A stretch of DNA of 64,000 nucleotides from Actinoplanes sp. L3-i22 (GCF_019704555.1 NZ_AP024745.1:2228001-2292000); one strand, 5' to 3'. Positions 19,187 through 27,867 are shown, counted from the stretch's first letter. Numbers and translations: made by a program. Notes: a model not told the origin generated them from the letters alone.

Positions 19187-19903
19187 TCACCGCTTGTCGT
19201 TCCCGATCACCCTGGCCGCCTGCTCCCGGCCTACTCTTTCTTCCACCGGGGGCTCGAGGTGGGCCGCGGTCTGCCAGAGACTCGCGGTGAGCACCAGCTC
19301 GCCGAGGTTCCCGAGCCACGGCACGGCGACCCCGGCTCCCGCCGCGACCAGCATCGTCGCCGACCCGGCCAGCAGCCACGGCCACCGCGCCCGGACCAGC
19401 ACCGCGACCCCGACCGCGAGCAGCACCCAGATGGCCACGATCGCCGGGATCGGCGGCCCGGTGGCGGCGGCATTGGTGTACCGCACGGTGTCCGCGTAGT
19501 AGGCCGGCTCCAGATCGAGCGAGACGATGTCCTGCCACACCCCGATCGCGATCATCAGCAGGGTCAGCCCGCCGAAACCCCACCGCGCCACCGGCCCGGC
19601 CAGCCACCGCACCCGGTAGCCCCGGCCCAGCCCCGCCCCCACCAGGATCAACAGCGGCACCAGCAGGGCGTGCGTGACGAACCGCGGCACCGACAGTCCT
19701 TCCAGGACGCCGCCGGCCCCGATCGGGCGGCCCGCCGCGATCACCGCGTTGTCCCAGATCAGCGCGGCCACGACGAGCATCAGCAACGGCAGCACCCGAT
19801 CCGGGTGACGTCGCCACAGCTGGATCGTGGAGACCAGCAGCACCAGTTCGGCGACCGCGATCAGGCCGAAGACCGTACCGACCATTCGGGAACCCCGTTC
19901 CAT
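19187..19903 (-). CDS. Multi-pass membrane protein of unknown function
   Basis: About 238 residues from the ATG at 19903; ATG 19885 (MVGTVFGLIAV) is equally possible. There are six to seven hydrophobic segments, with conserved-looking polar residues in LIWDNAVIAAG and YTNAAATGPPIPAI. I do not recognise a named family. Spacing to the small membrane gene on the other strand leaves room for divergent promoters. Confidence 0.65.
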   Translation of the reverse strand: MERGSRMVGTVFGLIAVAELVLLVSTIQLWRRHPDRVLPLLMLVVAALIWDNAVIAAGRPIGAGGVLEGLSVPRFVTHALLVPLLILVGAGLGRGYRVRWLAGPVARWGFGGLTLLMIAIGVWQDIVSLDLEPAYYADTVRYTNAAATGPPIPAIVAIWVLLAVGVAVLVRARWPWLLAGSATMLVAAGAGVAVPWLGNLGELVLTASLWQTAAHLEPPVEERVGREQAARVIGNDKR

Positions 19904-20017
19904 CAATGGAAACGCTGTTCCGTGACGGTAGAGGGTGTCGCCAACGCTGGGCAAGCCTTCGGTTACCGGTTACGTGTGGTTCCCCTTGAGTACACCTTCG
20001 GCCGTTGTGATCAGCTC

Positions 20018-20269
20018 ATGGTCGGTGCGGTCATCATTGTTCTGGCAGTCTGGGCGGCCTCCGTCGTCTGGTTCGTCTACCTGGGTTCCGCCGAGCGGAA
20101 CCCGGCCACCCGGACCTGGCGCTTCACCCCGGTCCTGATCATGGGTTTCGCCATCCCGCTGGCCGCGGCGTATGCCCGGGCCGACTGGTCCACCTTCAGC
20201 TCGCTGCTGGTCGCGGTCCTGGCCGCCCTCGCGGTCCTCACCTTCCTGCTGCGCCCCGCCCGCCTCTGA
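20018..20269 (+). CDS. Small two- or three-helix membrane protein
   Basis: 83 residues from the ATG at 20018. Hydrophobic segments at about 3-22, 38-52 and 63-80 are separated by a polar link (SAERNPATRTWR). Codon use fits coding sequence, but the family is not recognised. Its stop codon lies inside the first unit of the 19-bp tandem repeat array. Confidence 0.55.
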   Translation: MVGAVIIVLAVWAASVVWFVYLGSAERNPATRTWRFTPVLIMGFAIPLAAAYARADWSTFSSLLVAVLAALAVLTFLLRPARL

Positions 20270-20433
20270 ACCCCGCGGCCGCCGCTGAAACTCCGGCCCG
20301 TCGCTGAGTTCCGCGGCCACCGCTGAACTCACGGCCCGCCGCTGAACTCCGTGGGTGCCGCTGAACTTCCGGCCCGCCGCTGAACTCCGTGGATGCCGCT
20401 GAACTTCCGGCCCGCCACTGAGCGCCGTGGGCG
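20263..20433. repeat. Nine 19-bp tandem repeats in 38-bp higher-order units
   Basis: Nine consecutive units of exactly 19 bp, consensus CCGCTGAACTNCNNGNCCG, with two alternating versions (ending CCGGCCCG or CCGTGGRTG), so the higher-order period is 38 bp. Units 6 and 8 are identical and units 5 and 7 differ by one base. Each unit holds TGA, and since 19 is not a multiple of 3 all three plus frames close. The array fills the gap between two plus-strand genes. It has no spacers, so it is not CRISPR. Confidence 0.92.
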
Positions 20434-20452
20434 CCGGGCATACTCGGTCGTT

Positions 20453-20764
20453 GTGACGAACCGGACGCCCCGCCTCGAGATCGAGTACTGCACCCAGTGC
20501 CGCTGGCTGCTGCGAGCCGCCTGGCTGGCGCAGGAGCTTCTGACCACGTTCCCCCGCGATCTCGGCGAGGTGGCGCTGGTCCCCGGCGTCGGCGGCGTCT
20601 TCGAGGTCCGGCTGGACGGCGAGTCGCTCTGGAACCGCAAACCGGACGGCTTCCCCGACCTGCCCGAGCTCAAGCGCCTGGTCCGTGACCGGGTGGCGCC
20701 CGGCCGCGACCTGGGCCACTCCGACCGCAAGGACACGCCCCCGGCCGAGCCGCAGCCGTCCTGA
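20453..20764 (+). CDS. SelT/SelW/SelH-family (Rdx) thioredoxin-like protein
   Basis: 103 residues from GTG 20453. The family hallmark is a CxxC near the N-terminus (EIEYCTQCRW), followed by LAQELLTTFP, then VFEVRLDGESLWNRKPDGFPDLPELKRLVRDRV, closely matching Rdx proteins. It is probably a cytoplasmic thiol redox protein; no selenocysteine is present. Its last codons are copied twice more downstream as imperfect repeats. Confidence 0.85.
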   Translation: MTNRTPRLEIEYCTQCRWLLRAAWLAQELLTTFPRDLGEVALVPGVGGVFEVRLDGESLWNRKPDGFPDLPELKRLVRDRVAPGRDLGHSDRKDTPPAEPQPS

Positions 20765-20863
20765 CCGTTCCGACCGCGGGCCGGCGACTCCGGTCGAGCC
20801 GCAGCTGTCCTGACGCTACTACCGCAGGGACGCGACCCCGGCTGAGCCGCAGCCGTCCTGACC
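20741..20863. repeat. Three imperfect 48-49-bp direct repeats copying the Rdx 3' end
   Basis: The stretch CCGGCCGAGCCGCAGCCGTC with the stop codon at the end of the SelT-like gene recurs with few changes from 20790 and 20838 (spacings 49 and 48 bp). The extra copies are outside the gene and re-create the stop codon in each. A small tandem duplication event is the simplest explanation. Confidence 0.8.
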
Positions 20864-20892
20864 GCTCAGCGGACCGGCTCAGCGGTCCGGGC

Positions 20893-21822
20893 TCAGAGGT
20901 CCGGGCTGTCGGCCGGGGCCATGATGCGCAGCGCGTTCGCGTCGATGGCGATCCGCATCGGGGTGGTGCCCCGCGGCTCCCCGTCGACCTCGACCGGGAC
21001 CGGCCGATCGGTCTCCAGCCAGAGCTCCCGCACCGCGAGGAACGGCCGTTCACGCAGCGTCCGGCGATGCCCGGTGGCCGCGTTCCGGGCCGTCTCGCGC
21101 AGCAGCTCCCGCCGGGTGCTCCCACCGACCGGATAGGCCACGAGCAGCCGGTCGTCGGCGTGCGCGTCCGCGGTGATCGGCCGTCCCGCGTGGAAGCCGC
21201 CGTTCGCGACGTACACCTGATGGGTCTTGAATCTCAGCTCCCGGCCCTCGGCCCGGATCATCGCCCGCAGCGGCCGGTGCCGGGCGAGCAGCCCGAGCGC
21301 CGTCATCGGGTACGCGAGCCGCCCCATGATCCGTTTCAGGCGCGGCGGTGCGCTGATCATGACCTGGGCGGAGAGGCCGATCCCGACGTGGTTGGTGAAC
21401 GGCACGTCGCCGGCCATCCCCAGGTCCACGTCGATCACCTTGCCGTCGACGAGGGTGGCGATCGCGGCGTCCAGGTCCGGCGCGATGCGGACCGTACGGG
21501 CGAAGTTGTTGGTGGTCCCGAGCGGGAGCAGGCCCAGCGCGACGTCCTGGTGGGCGAGCATCCGCCCGGCGGTGCTGATCGTGCCGTCGCCCCCGCCCGC
21601 GATCAGCAGGTCGGGCCCCTTGCCGAGCGCCTCGGTGATCAGCGACTCCAGGTCCCCGGACTGCTCCAGCGCATACGCCCCGAGCAGCTCGAACCCGGCC
21701 GCGTCCAACCGCCGCCGGGTCTCCTCGTAGAGCAGCCGCCCCCGCCGCGACCGGGTGTTCACGACCAACGCCGCCCGCCGCCCGCGCCGGATGTCCGCAC
21801 TGTGCTCTTCCTTGGTCCGCAC
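20893..21822 (-). CDS. Diacylglycerol/sphingosine kinase-family lipid kinase
   Basis: 309 residues starting at GTG. DAGK catalytic domain: AALVVNTRSRRGR, nucleotide-binding GGGDGTISTAGRML (about 78-91), LGLLPLGTTNNFARTV; C-terminal beta domain with DVDLGMAGDVPFTNHVGIGLSAQ and VPVEVDGEPRG. It is likely to phosphorylate diacylglycerol or a related lipid (DgkB/YegS type) in membrane phospholipid recycling. It is a single gene followed by short intergenic sequence. Confidence 0.88.
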   Translation of the reverse strand: MRTKEEHSADIRRGRRAALVVNTRSRRGRLLYEETRRRLDAAGFELLGAYALEQSGDLESLITEALGKGPDLLIAGGGDGTISTAGRMLAHQDVALGLLPLGTTNNFARTVRIAPDLDAAIATLVDGKVIDVDLGMAGDVPFTNHVGIGLSAQVMISAPPRLKRIMGRLAYPMTALGLLARHRPLRAMIRAEGRELRFKTHQVYVANGGFHAGRPITADAHADDRLLVAYPVGGSTRRELLRETARNAATGHRRTLRERPFLAVRELWLETDRPVPVEVDGEPRGTTPMRIAIDANALRIMAPADSPDL

Positions 21823-21901
21823 CCGCCGACCCTATCCGCCACCCCACCCCGCACCCCCCACGGAAACAAACACGCAGAGTTCAAGGGGCTGCTTGGACAA
21901 A

Positions 21902-21936
21902 GGTGCCCCGCGGACCATCAAGGTCTGCGGGGCACC
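21902..21936 (-). terminator. Hairpin downstream of LCP gene, probable terminator
   Basis: GGTGCCCCGCGGA (21902-21914) and TCTGCGGGGCACC (21924-21936) form a 13-bp stem with one G-T pair. On the minus strand it is followed by TTTGT, a short T-rich run, after the LCP gene that ends at 22007. Confidence 0.6.
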
Positions 21937-22006
21937 GAAGAAGAGCCGGGAATCCGAGAATCCGGGGGAGAGGGGCTCGGCGCCGGCGGGGCCGCCGGCG
22001 GCCGGG

Positions 22007-23164
22007 TCAGCTGTTGGCGATGAAGTCCGGGTGGGACAGCAGGAACGTGTCGATCTGGTCCTTCTTGATCGACTTCAGCAGGGTCATGCTGTCGTCGCTC
22101 AGCAGCTCGACGCTGCCCGAGCCCGGCACGTTCTCCGAGTTCAGCTTGCCCGCGTTGGTCTTGATGGTGATCAGCTTGTCCGGCTTGAGGCTGCGCATCG
22201 ACAGCGCCCAGTCCGCCAGGTCGATCCCGCCGTTGTCGACCGTCATCGCCTTGCCGAACGCGCTCAGCAGCTTCGGCAGCTTGGTCGGCGAGTCGAGCCC
22301 GTCCTTCAGCGCCTGGTTGATGATCGCCTTGAAGAACTGCTGCTGGTGCCGCTGGCGACCGTAGTCCAGCGAGTTGTCGGCGAGCAGGTCCCGCTGGCGG
22401 ACGAAGTCGAGCGCCTGGCCGGGCGTGAAGCAGTGGTTGCCCTTGGTGTACGTGTTCGGCGTCACGCCCGAGATCTTGCTCTTCAGCGTGCCGTCCGGAT
22501 TGATCACGAACGGCTTGGCGGTGTTGCCCTTGGAGTCCTTGCCGAGGTGGATCGACTTGGTCGTGGTGTCCACGTACATACAGACCTTGCCGAGCACGTT
22601 GACCACGTCCCGGAAGCCCTGGAAGTCGATGATCGCGCCGGCGTCCGGCGTGATGCCGGTCAGCTCCTTGACCGTCATGGTGAGCAGCTCGAAGCCGTGC
22701 TGGAGCGCCTCGTTGCCCTTCAGGCCCCGGGTGCCGAAGGCGAACGCGGCGTTGATCTTCGTCTTGCCGCCGGCCCACTTCTGCTTCCCGTTGTCGTACG
22801 CCGGGATGTAGACGTAGCTGTCACGGGGGAGTGAAATCATGTATCCGCTGCTGTGGTCCTTGTTGATGTGCAGCAGAATGATCGAGTCGGACCGCAGCGG
22901 TTCGCCGTTGATCTGCGAGGGCCGCTGGTCGATGCCGACGAGCAGCAGATTCTTCTCGCCGTCCAGGCTCGCGTTCTTCTTCTCCTCGGCCGGTTTCGCC
23001 GAGCCGAGCAGGGATTCCTGCCCGACCGAGGAGGTCGCCGCGGCCACCGTCGCGTTCAACCCGATCGCTCCGCCACCGCCGGCCACCAGCAGCAGTGAGC
23101 CGAAGACCACCGTCCAGAGGGCCCAGCGGGGCGTACGGCGTCTGCGCTTGCTGGTCGTACGCAA
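22007..23164 (-). CDS. LCP (LytR-CpsA-Psr) family envelope phosphotransferase
   Basis: 385 residues from TTG 23164, chosen because GAGGAG sits seven bases upstream; a longer open frame to 23230 lacks such a site. It has a basic cytoplasmic tail (TTSKRRRRTPR), one membrane helix (about 15-40), then the LCP domain: LLVGIDQRP, LRSDSIILLHINKD, MISLPRDSYVYIP, AFAFGTRGLKGNEALQHGFE, FVRQRDLLADNSLDYGRQRHQQ (lipid-phosphate-binding Arg residues). LCP enzymes attach glycopolymers to peptidoglycan or arabinogalactan. Two glycosyltransferases lie divergently. Confidence 0.9.
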   Translation of the reverse strand: MRTTSKRRRRTPRWALWTVVFGSLLLVAGGGGAIGLNATVAAATSSVGQESLLGSAKPAEEKKNASLDGEKNLLLVGIDQRPSQINGEPLRSDSIILLHINKDHSSGYMISLPRDSYVYIPAYDNGKQKWAGGKTKINAAFAFGTRGLKGNEALQHGFELLTMTVKELTGITPDAGAIIDFQGFRDVVNVLGKVCMYVDTTTKSIHLGKDSKGNTAKPFVINPDGTLKSKISGVTPNTYTKGNHCFTPGQALDFVRQRDLLADNSLDYGRQRHQQQFFKAIINQALKDGLDSPTKLPKLLSAFGKAMTVDNGGIDLADWALSMRSLKPDKLITIKTNAGKLNSENVPGSGSVELLSDDSMTLLKSIKKDQIDTFLLSHPDFIANS

Positions 23165-23459
23165 GGGGTGTCTCCTCACATCGGGGCGGTGTTCCCGCCC
23201 CTGGCAATCTAGGGCGGTCGTTCCACCCATGAAGACGGGCGCCGCAGGCCGAAAGATTGCCCGCGGAAGGTTGAATTTTCCTGTGCGTCAGGTTGCGAGA
23301 AGCTGAACGTCGCTTCCGTGGCCGCGTCGTCGCTGAATGTTGCTCTCTTTTTCCACCCCGATCGGACGTCTTCCGTTCACCATCGCACCACCGGAGCGCC
23401 CTACGGTCCTGTCTGCCCAGGACCCTGCGGTCCAGACATTTTGCCCAAAGCGAGTCGAC
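23165..23459. other. Divergent intergenic region, LCP gene / glycosyltransferase operon
   Basis: 295 bp without a supportable gene. It contains an A/T-richer centre (about 23258-23300) and a hairpin GGTCCTG-TCTGCC-CAGGACC at 23405-23424 in front of the glycosyltransferase. No clear -35/-10 pair was found. Confidence 0.45.
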
Positions 23460-24452
23460 ATGTCCCCAGAGCCGGATGTCAGTGTCGTCATTCCGACGTG
23501 TAACCGACCGGAGCTGGCCGTCCGCGCGGTGCGCGGCGCCCTCGGGCAGACCCACCGGAACCTCGAGGTGATCGTCGTGGTCGACGGCCCCGACGAGGCC
23601 ACCGTCACCGCGCTGGGCGAGATCGGCGACCCGCGTCTCAGTGTGATCGTGCTCCCGGAGCGCGGCAAGGCCCCGAACGCTCGTAACACCGGCGCCCGGG
23701 CGGCCCGCGGCCGCTGGACCGCGATGCTCGACGACGACGACGAGTGGCTGCCCACCAAGATCGAGCGCCAGCTGGAGCTGGCCGCGGCGGCCACCGCGGA
23801 GTTCCCGGTGATCGCCTGCCGGATGATCAGCCGCACGCCGCGCGCGGACACCGTGATGCCCCGCCGGCTGCCCGGCCCGGACGAGCCGATCAGTGAGTAC
23901 CTGCTGGTCCGGCGCGGGCTGTTCTACGGCGACGGGTTCGTGCAGACGTCCTGCCTGATGGCGCCGACCGCGCTCTGGCAGAAGGTGCCGTTCACCGTCG
24001 GGCTGCGCCGCGCGCAGGAGCTGGACTGGACGCTGCGGGCGATGCGCGAGCCGGGCACCGCGCTGATCTACGCCGAGGAGCCGCTGGTCCTCTGGCACCA
24101 GGACGAGAACCGGGACCGGATCAGCCTGCAGAACCCGTGGCAGGAGCAGCTGGCCTGGCTGCGCGGCAACCGTGAGCTGTTCACCCCGCGCGCCTACGCC
24201 GCGTTCACGCTCAGTGTGCTGAGCTCGATGGCCGCGCCGACCCGGAGCAGCCGGCTCTTCCGCGAGCTGCTCGCCGAGGCCCGCGAGCACGGCGACCCGG
24301 GCACGGTCGACTACCTTACGCACATGCAGATCTGGGCCCTCCCGCCGAGCGTGCGCCACCGCCTGCGCGACGTCGTGGTCGGCCGCGGCAAGCGGGACGA
24401 GCGCACGCGCGACATCGTGGCCGGTGGCAGGGGCAGGTCCGATGTCGGCTGA
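23460..24452 (+). CDS. Family 2 glycosyltransferase
   Basis: 330 residues from the ATG at 23460 (upstream in-frame sequence is unrelated). GT-A fold: DVSVVIPTCNRPELAVRAV, NLEVIVVVDGPDEAT, GKAPNARNTGARAARGRW, MLDDDDEW (metal-binding DDD). The acceptor half contains RRAQELDWTLRAM. It probably adds a sugar from a nucleotide donor to a cell-surface glycan. The next glycosyltransferase starts 10 bp before its stop, so the two are coupled. Confidence 0.88.
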   Translation: MSPEPDVSVVIPTCNRPELAVRAVRGALGQTHRNLEVIVVVDGPDEATVTALGEIGDPRLSVIVLPERGKAPNARNTGARAARGRWTAMLDDDDEWLPTKIERQLELAAAATAEFPVIACRMISRTPRADTVMPRRLPGPDEPISEYLLVRRGLFYGDGFVQTSCLMAPTALWQKVPFTVGLRRAQELDWTLRAMREPGTALIYAEEPLVLWHQDENRDRISLQNPWQEQLAWLRGNRELFTPRAYAAFTLSVLSSMAAPTRSSRLFRELLAEAREHGDPGTVDYLTHMQIWALPPSVRHRLRDVVVGRGKRDERTRDIVAGGRGRSDVG

Positions 24453-25554
24453 GCGCCGGGTCGCGATCTGGCGCAGCGCGATGCTGCCCGGCTCCGAGAC
24501 GTTCATCCGCAACCAGGGCGACGCGCTGACCCGCTGGACGCCGGTCTACGTCGGCGCCACCCGGCACGACTCGGTGCTGTCCCGCCCCGACGACGTGATC
24601 GCCTTCCCGGCCGGGCGCGGCTTCCTGCGACTGCGCCTGACCGGGGCGTCTCCGCAACTTCATCAGACCATTGCCGGCGTACGTCCGAATCTGGTCCATG
24701 CCCATTTCGGGGGAGACGGCTGGCTGGTCAGTCACTCCGCCCAGCGTGCCGGCGTGCCCCTGGTCGTCACGGTGCACGGGCACGACGTGACCCGGCAGCC
24801 GTCCAGCCAGGGCGCCAAGGGCCTGCGCTACCGCCGCAATCTGCAGACCGTGTTCGCGCGGGCGTCGCTGGTCATCGCGGTCTCCGAGGTGATCCGCGGG
24901 CAGGCGATCAGGTGGGGCGCCGACCCGGCGAAGGTGCGGGTGCACTACACCGGCATCGCCGTGCCGGAGTCGGTCGAGGCGCTCCCGAAGAAGTGGGACG
25001 TCGTGTTCGTCGGCCGGTTCGTCGCCAAGAAGGGCCTCGACGACCTGCTGGCCGCGCTGGCCCGGGTCGAGTCGCGGCCGCGCGCGCTGATCGTCGGGGA
25101 CGGCGAGCTGATGCCGGCCATCCGGGCCCGGGCCGAGGAGTTGGGCGTGGACGTCACGTTCACCGGCAGCCAGTCCCCCGAACAGGTGCATCGTCACCTG
25201 CTCGAGTCCCGGCTGCTGGCCTGCCCGTCGAAGACCGCGCCGGACGGGGACACCGAGGGCCTGCCGACCACGATCCTGGAGGCGGCCGCGCTCGGCCTGC
25301 CGGTGGTCGCCACCCGGCACAGCGGCATCCCGGAAGCGGTGCTCGACGGCGAGACCGGCCTGCTCAGCCCGGAGGGCGACCCGGCCGCGCTGGCCGTCTC
25401 GCTGACCCGGCTGCTCGGTGACGAGGATCTCCAGCGGCGGCTCGGCGAGCGGGCCCGCAGGCACGTCACGGCACACTTCGATCTGCTCGGCCAGACCAGC
25501 CGCCTGGAGGACCTGTATGACGAGGTCGTGGCGGGCGCTAGGCTGACCAGCTGA
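24442..25554 (+). CDS. Family 4 glycosyltransferase (GT-B)
   Basis: 370 residues from the ATG at 24442, overlapping the end of the preceding gene. GT-B fold: N-terminal domain with PNLVHAHFGGDGWLVS and VTVHGHDVTRQ; C-terminal GT4 domain with VFVGRFVAKKGLDDLLAAL, IVGDGELMPAIRARAEEL, FTGSQSPEQVHRHL and the nucleotide-sugar motif EGLPTTILEAAALGLPVVAT. Probably extends the same surface polysaccharide as the upstream enzyme; the polymer is unknown. Confidence 0.9.
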   Translation: MSAERRVAIWRSAMLPGSETFIRNQGDALTRWTPVYVGATRHDSVLSRPDDVIAFPAGRGFLRLRLTGASPQLHQTIAGVRPNLVHAHFGGDGWLVSHSAQRAGVPLVVTVHGHDVTRQPSSQGAKGLRYRRNLQTVFARASLVIAVSEVIRGQAIRWGADPAKVRVHYTGIAVPESVEALPKKWDVVFVGRFVAKKGLDDLLAALARVESRPRALIVGDGELMPAIRARAEELGVDVTFTGSQSPEQVHRHLLESRLLACPSKTAPDGDTEGLPTTILEAAALGLPVVATRHSGIPEAVLDGETGLLSPEGDPAALAVSLTRLLGDEDLQRRLGERARRHVTAHFDLLGQTSRLEDLYDEVVAGARLTS

Positions 25555-25600
25555 CCACGCGCGGTGCCGCTACCTCTCCCGGAGCCGGTGCCCGGGAGAG

Positions 25601-26401
25601 GTGACCATGATCTGCACGCACTGCGGTTCCCCGGCGGCGCCGACGGTCGGCCCGTGCCCGGGCTGCGGCCGCCCGGTCACCGCCCCGGCGTCCCCGGCCG
25701 TGGGCGCGTCGTACCAGGGTCCGCCCGCCGACCCGACCGCGCAGTCGTACAGCGTGCCGGTCGACCCGTTCACCGGTCCGACCACCGGCGACCCGTTCAG
25801 CACCCCGCCGCCGCCCTCGTACGCGCCGCCGGCCGTGACCGAGCCGTTCACCCCGCCGTCGTCCGCGCCGCCGGGGCCGCCCGAGCCGTTCACGCCGACG
25901 CCGCCGCCCTACGCGCCGCCGATCTCGGGTGCCGGTTACCCGCCGGCCCAGCCGTACAGCCCGCCGCCGCAGTACGGTCCGCCCGCGCAGGCGCCGTACA
26001 GCCCGGCCCCGGGCCAGCCGCCCTACGGTGCGCCCGCCCAGCCCTACCCGGGTCAGCCGTACCCCGGACAGCCGTACCCGGGTCAGCCGTACCCGGGCCA
26101 GGCCTATCCCGGACAGCCGTACCCGGGCCAGCCCTATCCGGGGCAGCCGTACCCCGGTCAGCAGCCCTACCCGTACGGCCCGCCGGCGCCCAACAATCAG
26201 GTCCTGACCGTGCTCGCCTACGTCCTCGGCGGGTTCGCGGTCCTGCTCACGTCCCCGCTGATCGCCATCGTCGGCCTGGTCCTGGGCACGTTCGCGAAGC
26301 GCCGCAACGAGCCCAACGCCCGCCTCGCCATCAAGATCGTCACCGGCTGCCTGGTCGCCGCGTTCGTGCTGAGCCTGGCGCTGCGCAGCTTCACGTTCTG
26401 A
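25601..26401 (+). CDS. Zinc-ribbon, Pro/Tyr-rich membrane protein with PYPGQ repeats
   Basis: 266 residues from GTG 25601 (or ATG 25607). An N-terminal zinc ribbon (ICTHCGSP...GPCPGCGRP) is followed by a long Pro-rich low-complexity region, eight PYPGQ-type pentapeptides (26042-26161), and two C-terminal membrane helices resembling DUF4190 (LAYVLGGFAVLLTSPLIAIVGLVLGTFAKRR). Such proteins are common in actinomycetes; many are thought to be membrane-bound, function unknown. Confidence 0.8.
   Translation: MTMICTHCGSPAAPTVGPCPGCGRPVTAPASPAVGASYQGPPADPTAQSYSVPVDPFTGPTTGDPFSTPPPPSYAPPAVTEPFTPPSSAPPGPPEPFTPTPPPYAPPISGAGYPPAQPYSPPPQYGPPAQAPYSPAPGQPPYGAPAQPYPGQPYPGQPYPGQPYPGQAYPGQPYPGQPYPGQPYPGQQPYPYGPPAPNNQVLTVLAYVLGGFAVLLTSPLIAIVGLVLGTFAKRRNEPNARLAIKIVTGCLVAAFVLSLALRSFTF
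26042..26161 (+). repeat. Eight 15-bp in-frame tandem repeats (PYPGQ)
   Basis: Eight consecutive codons sets for PYPGQ (one AYPGQ), varying only at synonymous third positions (CCGGGT, CCCGGA, CCGGGG), so protein sequence is maintained while DNA drifts. Confidence 0.9.
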
Positions 26402-27794
26402 CCCGGTCCCGCATCAGCAGCAGGTAGAGGCCGCCCGACACCAGGATCCCGACCGGCAGCGACAGGTCGATCCCGGCGAGGGCGCCCGCCACCGGGCCGA
26501 GGTAGACCTGGGTGTCCGCGCAGAGCGCCGCCGCGACCATGCCGGCCAGCAGGGCCGCAGCACCGGCCCAGTTGACCCCGCCGCGGTACCAGAACGGCGC
26601 GCCCGGCCGCTCGTCGCCGAGCTGCTCGCCGTCGTACCGGTTGCGCCGCAGCAGGACGTCCGCGGCGTAGACCGCCACGCTCGGGCCGACCAGCACGATG
26701 GAGAGCTGCACCGCCTGGGTGACGGTGTCCAGGAAGTCCTTCGACAGGAACAGCGCGTACAGCGTGACCAGGATGCCGACCGTGCCGTCGAGCAGCACCG
26801 AGATCGACCGGCGGACGCGCACGCCGATCGCCTGCAGGGCCAGACCCGAGCTGTACGCGGTCATCGCGTTGTTCGCGATCAGCCCGAGCACCACCGCGAG
26901 CAGGAAGACCGGGTAGAACCAGCCCGGCAGGATCGCGCTCAGCGTGGTCTGCGGGTCGCTCATGTCGATCACCGTCCCGGCCAGCACGCCGAGCCCGGAG
27001 ATGATCGTGCTGGGCAGGAACGCGCCGAGGAACGTCCAGCCGGCCACCGCCCGCGCCGGGGTGTCCCGCGGCAGGTAGCGGGCGAAGTCCGCGCTGTTCA
27101 GATACGACAGCGGCCCGGACGCGACGATCGCGACGCCGGCCATCCAGGCGGCCGCGAGCGCCGTCCCGTGCAGCTGCTCCGCGGGCTGCCAGGCCCAGTC
27201 GGCGTGGGCCAGGACGAAGCCGCCGAGGATCAGGAACGCGGTCCCCAGCACCGCGGAGAACGGCTGGTAGAGCCGGGTGATGGTGGCGTGCCCGTAGACG
27301 CTGAGGGTCAGCGTGACCACCGCGATCAGCACGGTCAGGACCACCTTGCCGGGCGTGCCCGGGTCCCAGCCCAGCACTCCGGCCAGCGCGAACGAGGCGA
27401 GCGCCGCGGCGGCCAGGTTCAGCGCCAGGTACGCGACGCAGAGCAGCCACCCGGTGATCGCGATGTTCACCCGGTTGCCGCGGATGCCGAACATCGCCCG
27501 GGACACCACCTCGCTCGGCGTGCCGGAGGATGTTCCGCTGGCCGCGAGGATCCCGATCAGCACCCAGAACAGGTTGCCGAGCACGGTCACCGCCAGGCCG
27601 GACCGCCAGCCGAGCCCGAGCGCGGTCAGCGACCCGCCGAGCATCAGCGAGACGTAGTTGACGTTCGGCGCGGCCCAGAGTGCGAACAGCTCGCGCGCGC
27701 TGCCATGACGCTCGGCGTCCGGGATGTGCTCGATCCCGCGTACCTCGATGTGTCCTGCTCTGTCGACCGGAGTGGCGTCGGTGGACGTCGTCAT
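26391..27794 (-). CDS. NCS1-family purine/cytosine permease
   Basis: 467 residues with about 12 membrane segments. NCS1 features: N-terminal ELFALWAAPNVNYVSLMLGG, then SGTSSGTPSEVVSRAMFGIRGNRV, and LSYLNSADFARYLPRDT in the middle. It imports nucleobases or related compounds with Na+ or H+. It is divergent from a TetR regulator with twin operator sites in the 73-bp gap, so repression by that regulator is likely. Its 3' end overlaps the convergent zinc-ribbon gene by 11 bp. Confidence 0.88.
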   Translation of the reverse strand: MTTSTDATPVDRAGHIEVRGIEHIPDAERHGSARELFALWAAPNVNYVSLMLGGSLTALGLGWRSGLAVTVLGNLFWVLIGILAASGTSSGTPSEVVSRAMFGIRGNRVNIAITGWLLCVAYLALNLAAAALASFALAGVLGWDPGTPGKVVLTVLIAVVTLTLSVYGHATITRLYQPFSAVLGTAFLILGGFVLAHADWAWQPAEQLHGTALAAAWMAGVAIVASGPLSYLNSADFARYLPRDTPARAVAGWTFLGAFLPSTIISGLGVLAGTVIDMSDPQTTLSAILPGWFYPVFLLAVVLGLIANNAMTAYSSGLALQAIGVRVRRSISVLLDGTVGILVTLYALFLSKDFLDTVTQAVQLSIVLVGPSVAVYAADVLLRRNRYDGEQLGDERPGAPFWYRGGVNWAGAAALLAGMVAAALCADTQVYLGPVAGALAGIDLSLPVGILVSGGLYLLLMRDRVRT

Positions 27795-27811
27795 GGGACC
27801 TCCCGCACTAA

Positions 27812-27855
27812 CGTATTGGTCGGGCGCTCAATTGCGTATTGGTCACACACCCAAT
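27812..27855. promoter_or_regulatory. Twin ATTGG-N8-CCAAT operators between NCS1 permease and TetR regulator
   Basis: Two 18-bp sites: ATTGGTCGGGCGCTCAAT (27815-27832, one mismatch in the dyad) and ATTGGTCACACACCCAAT (27838-27855, perfect 5-bp arms). Both sit in the longer direct repeat CGTATTGGTC, 23 bp apart. They fill the divergent gap between the permease and the regulator and are probably bound by the regulator. Confidence 0.75.
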
Positions 27856-27867
27856 AGCCTGCGATGC

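Noticed and set aside
20263..20433. CRISPR array or small peptide genes at the 19-bp repeats
   Set aside because: No spacers, too short units, and stop codons occur in every plus frame; minus-strand frames are only by-products of the repeat.
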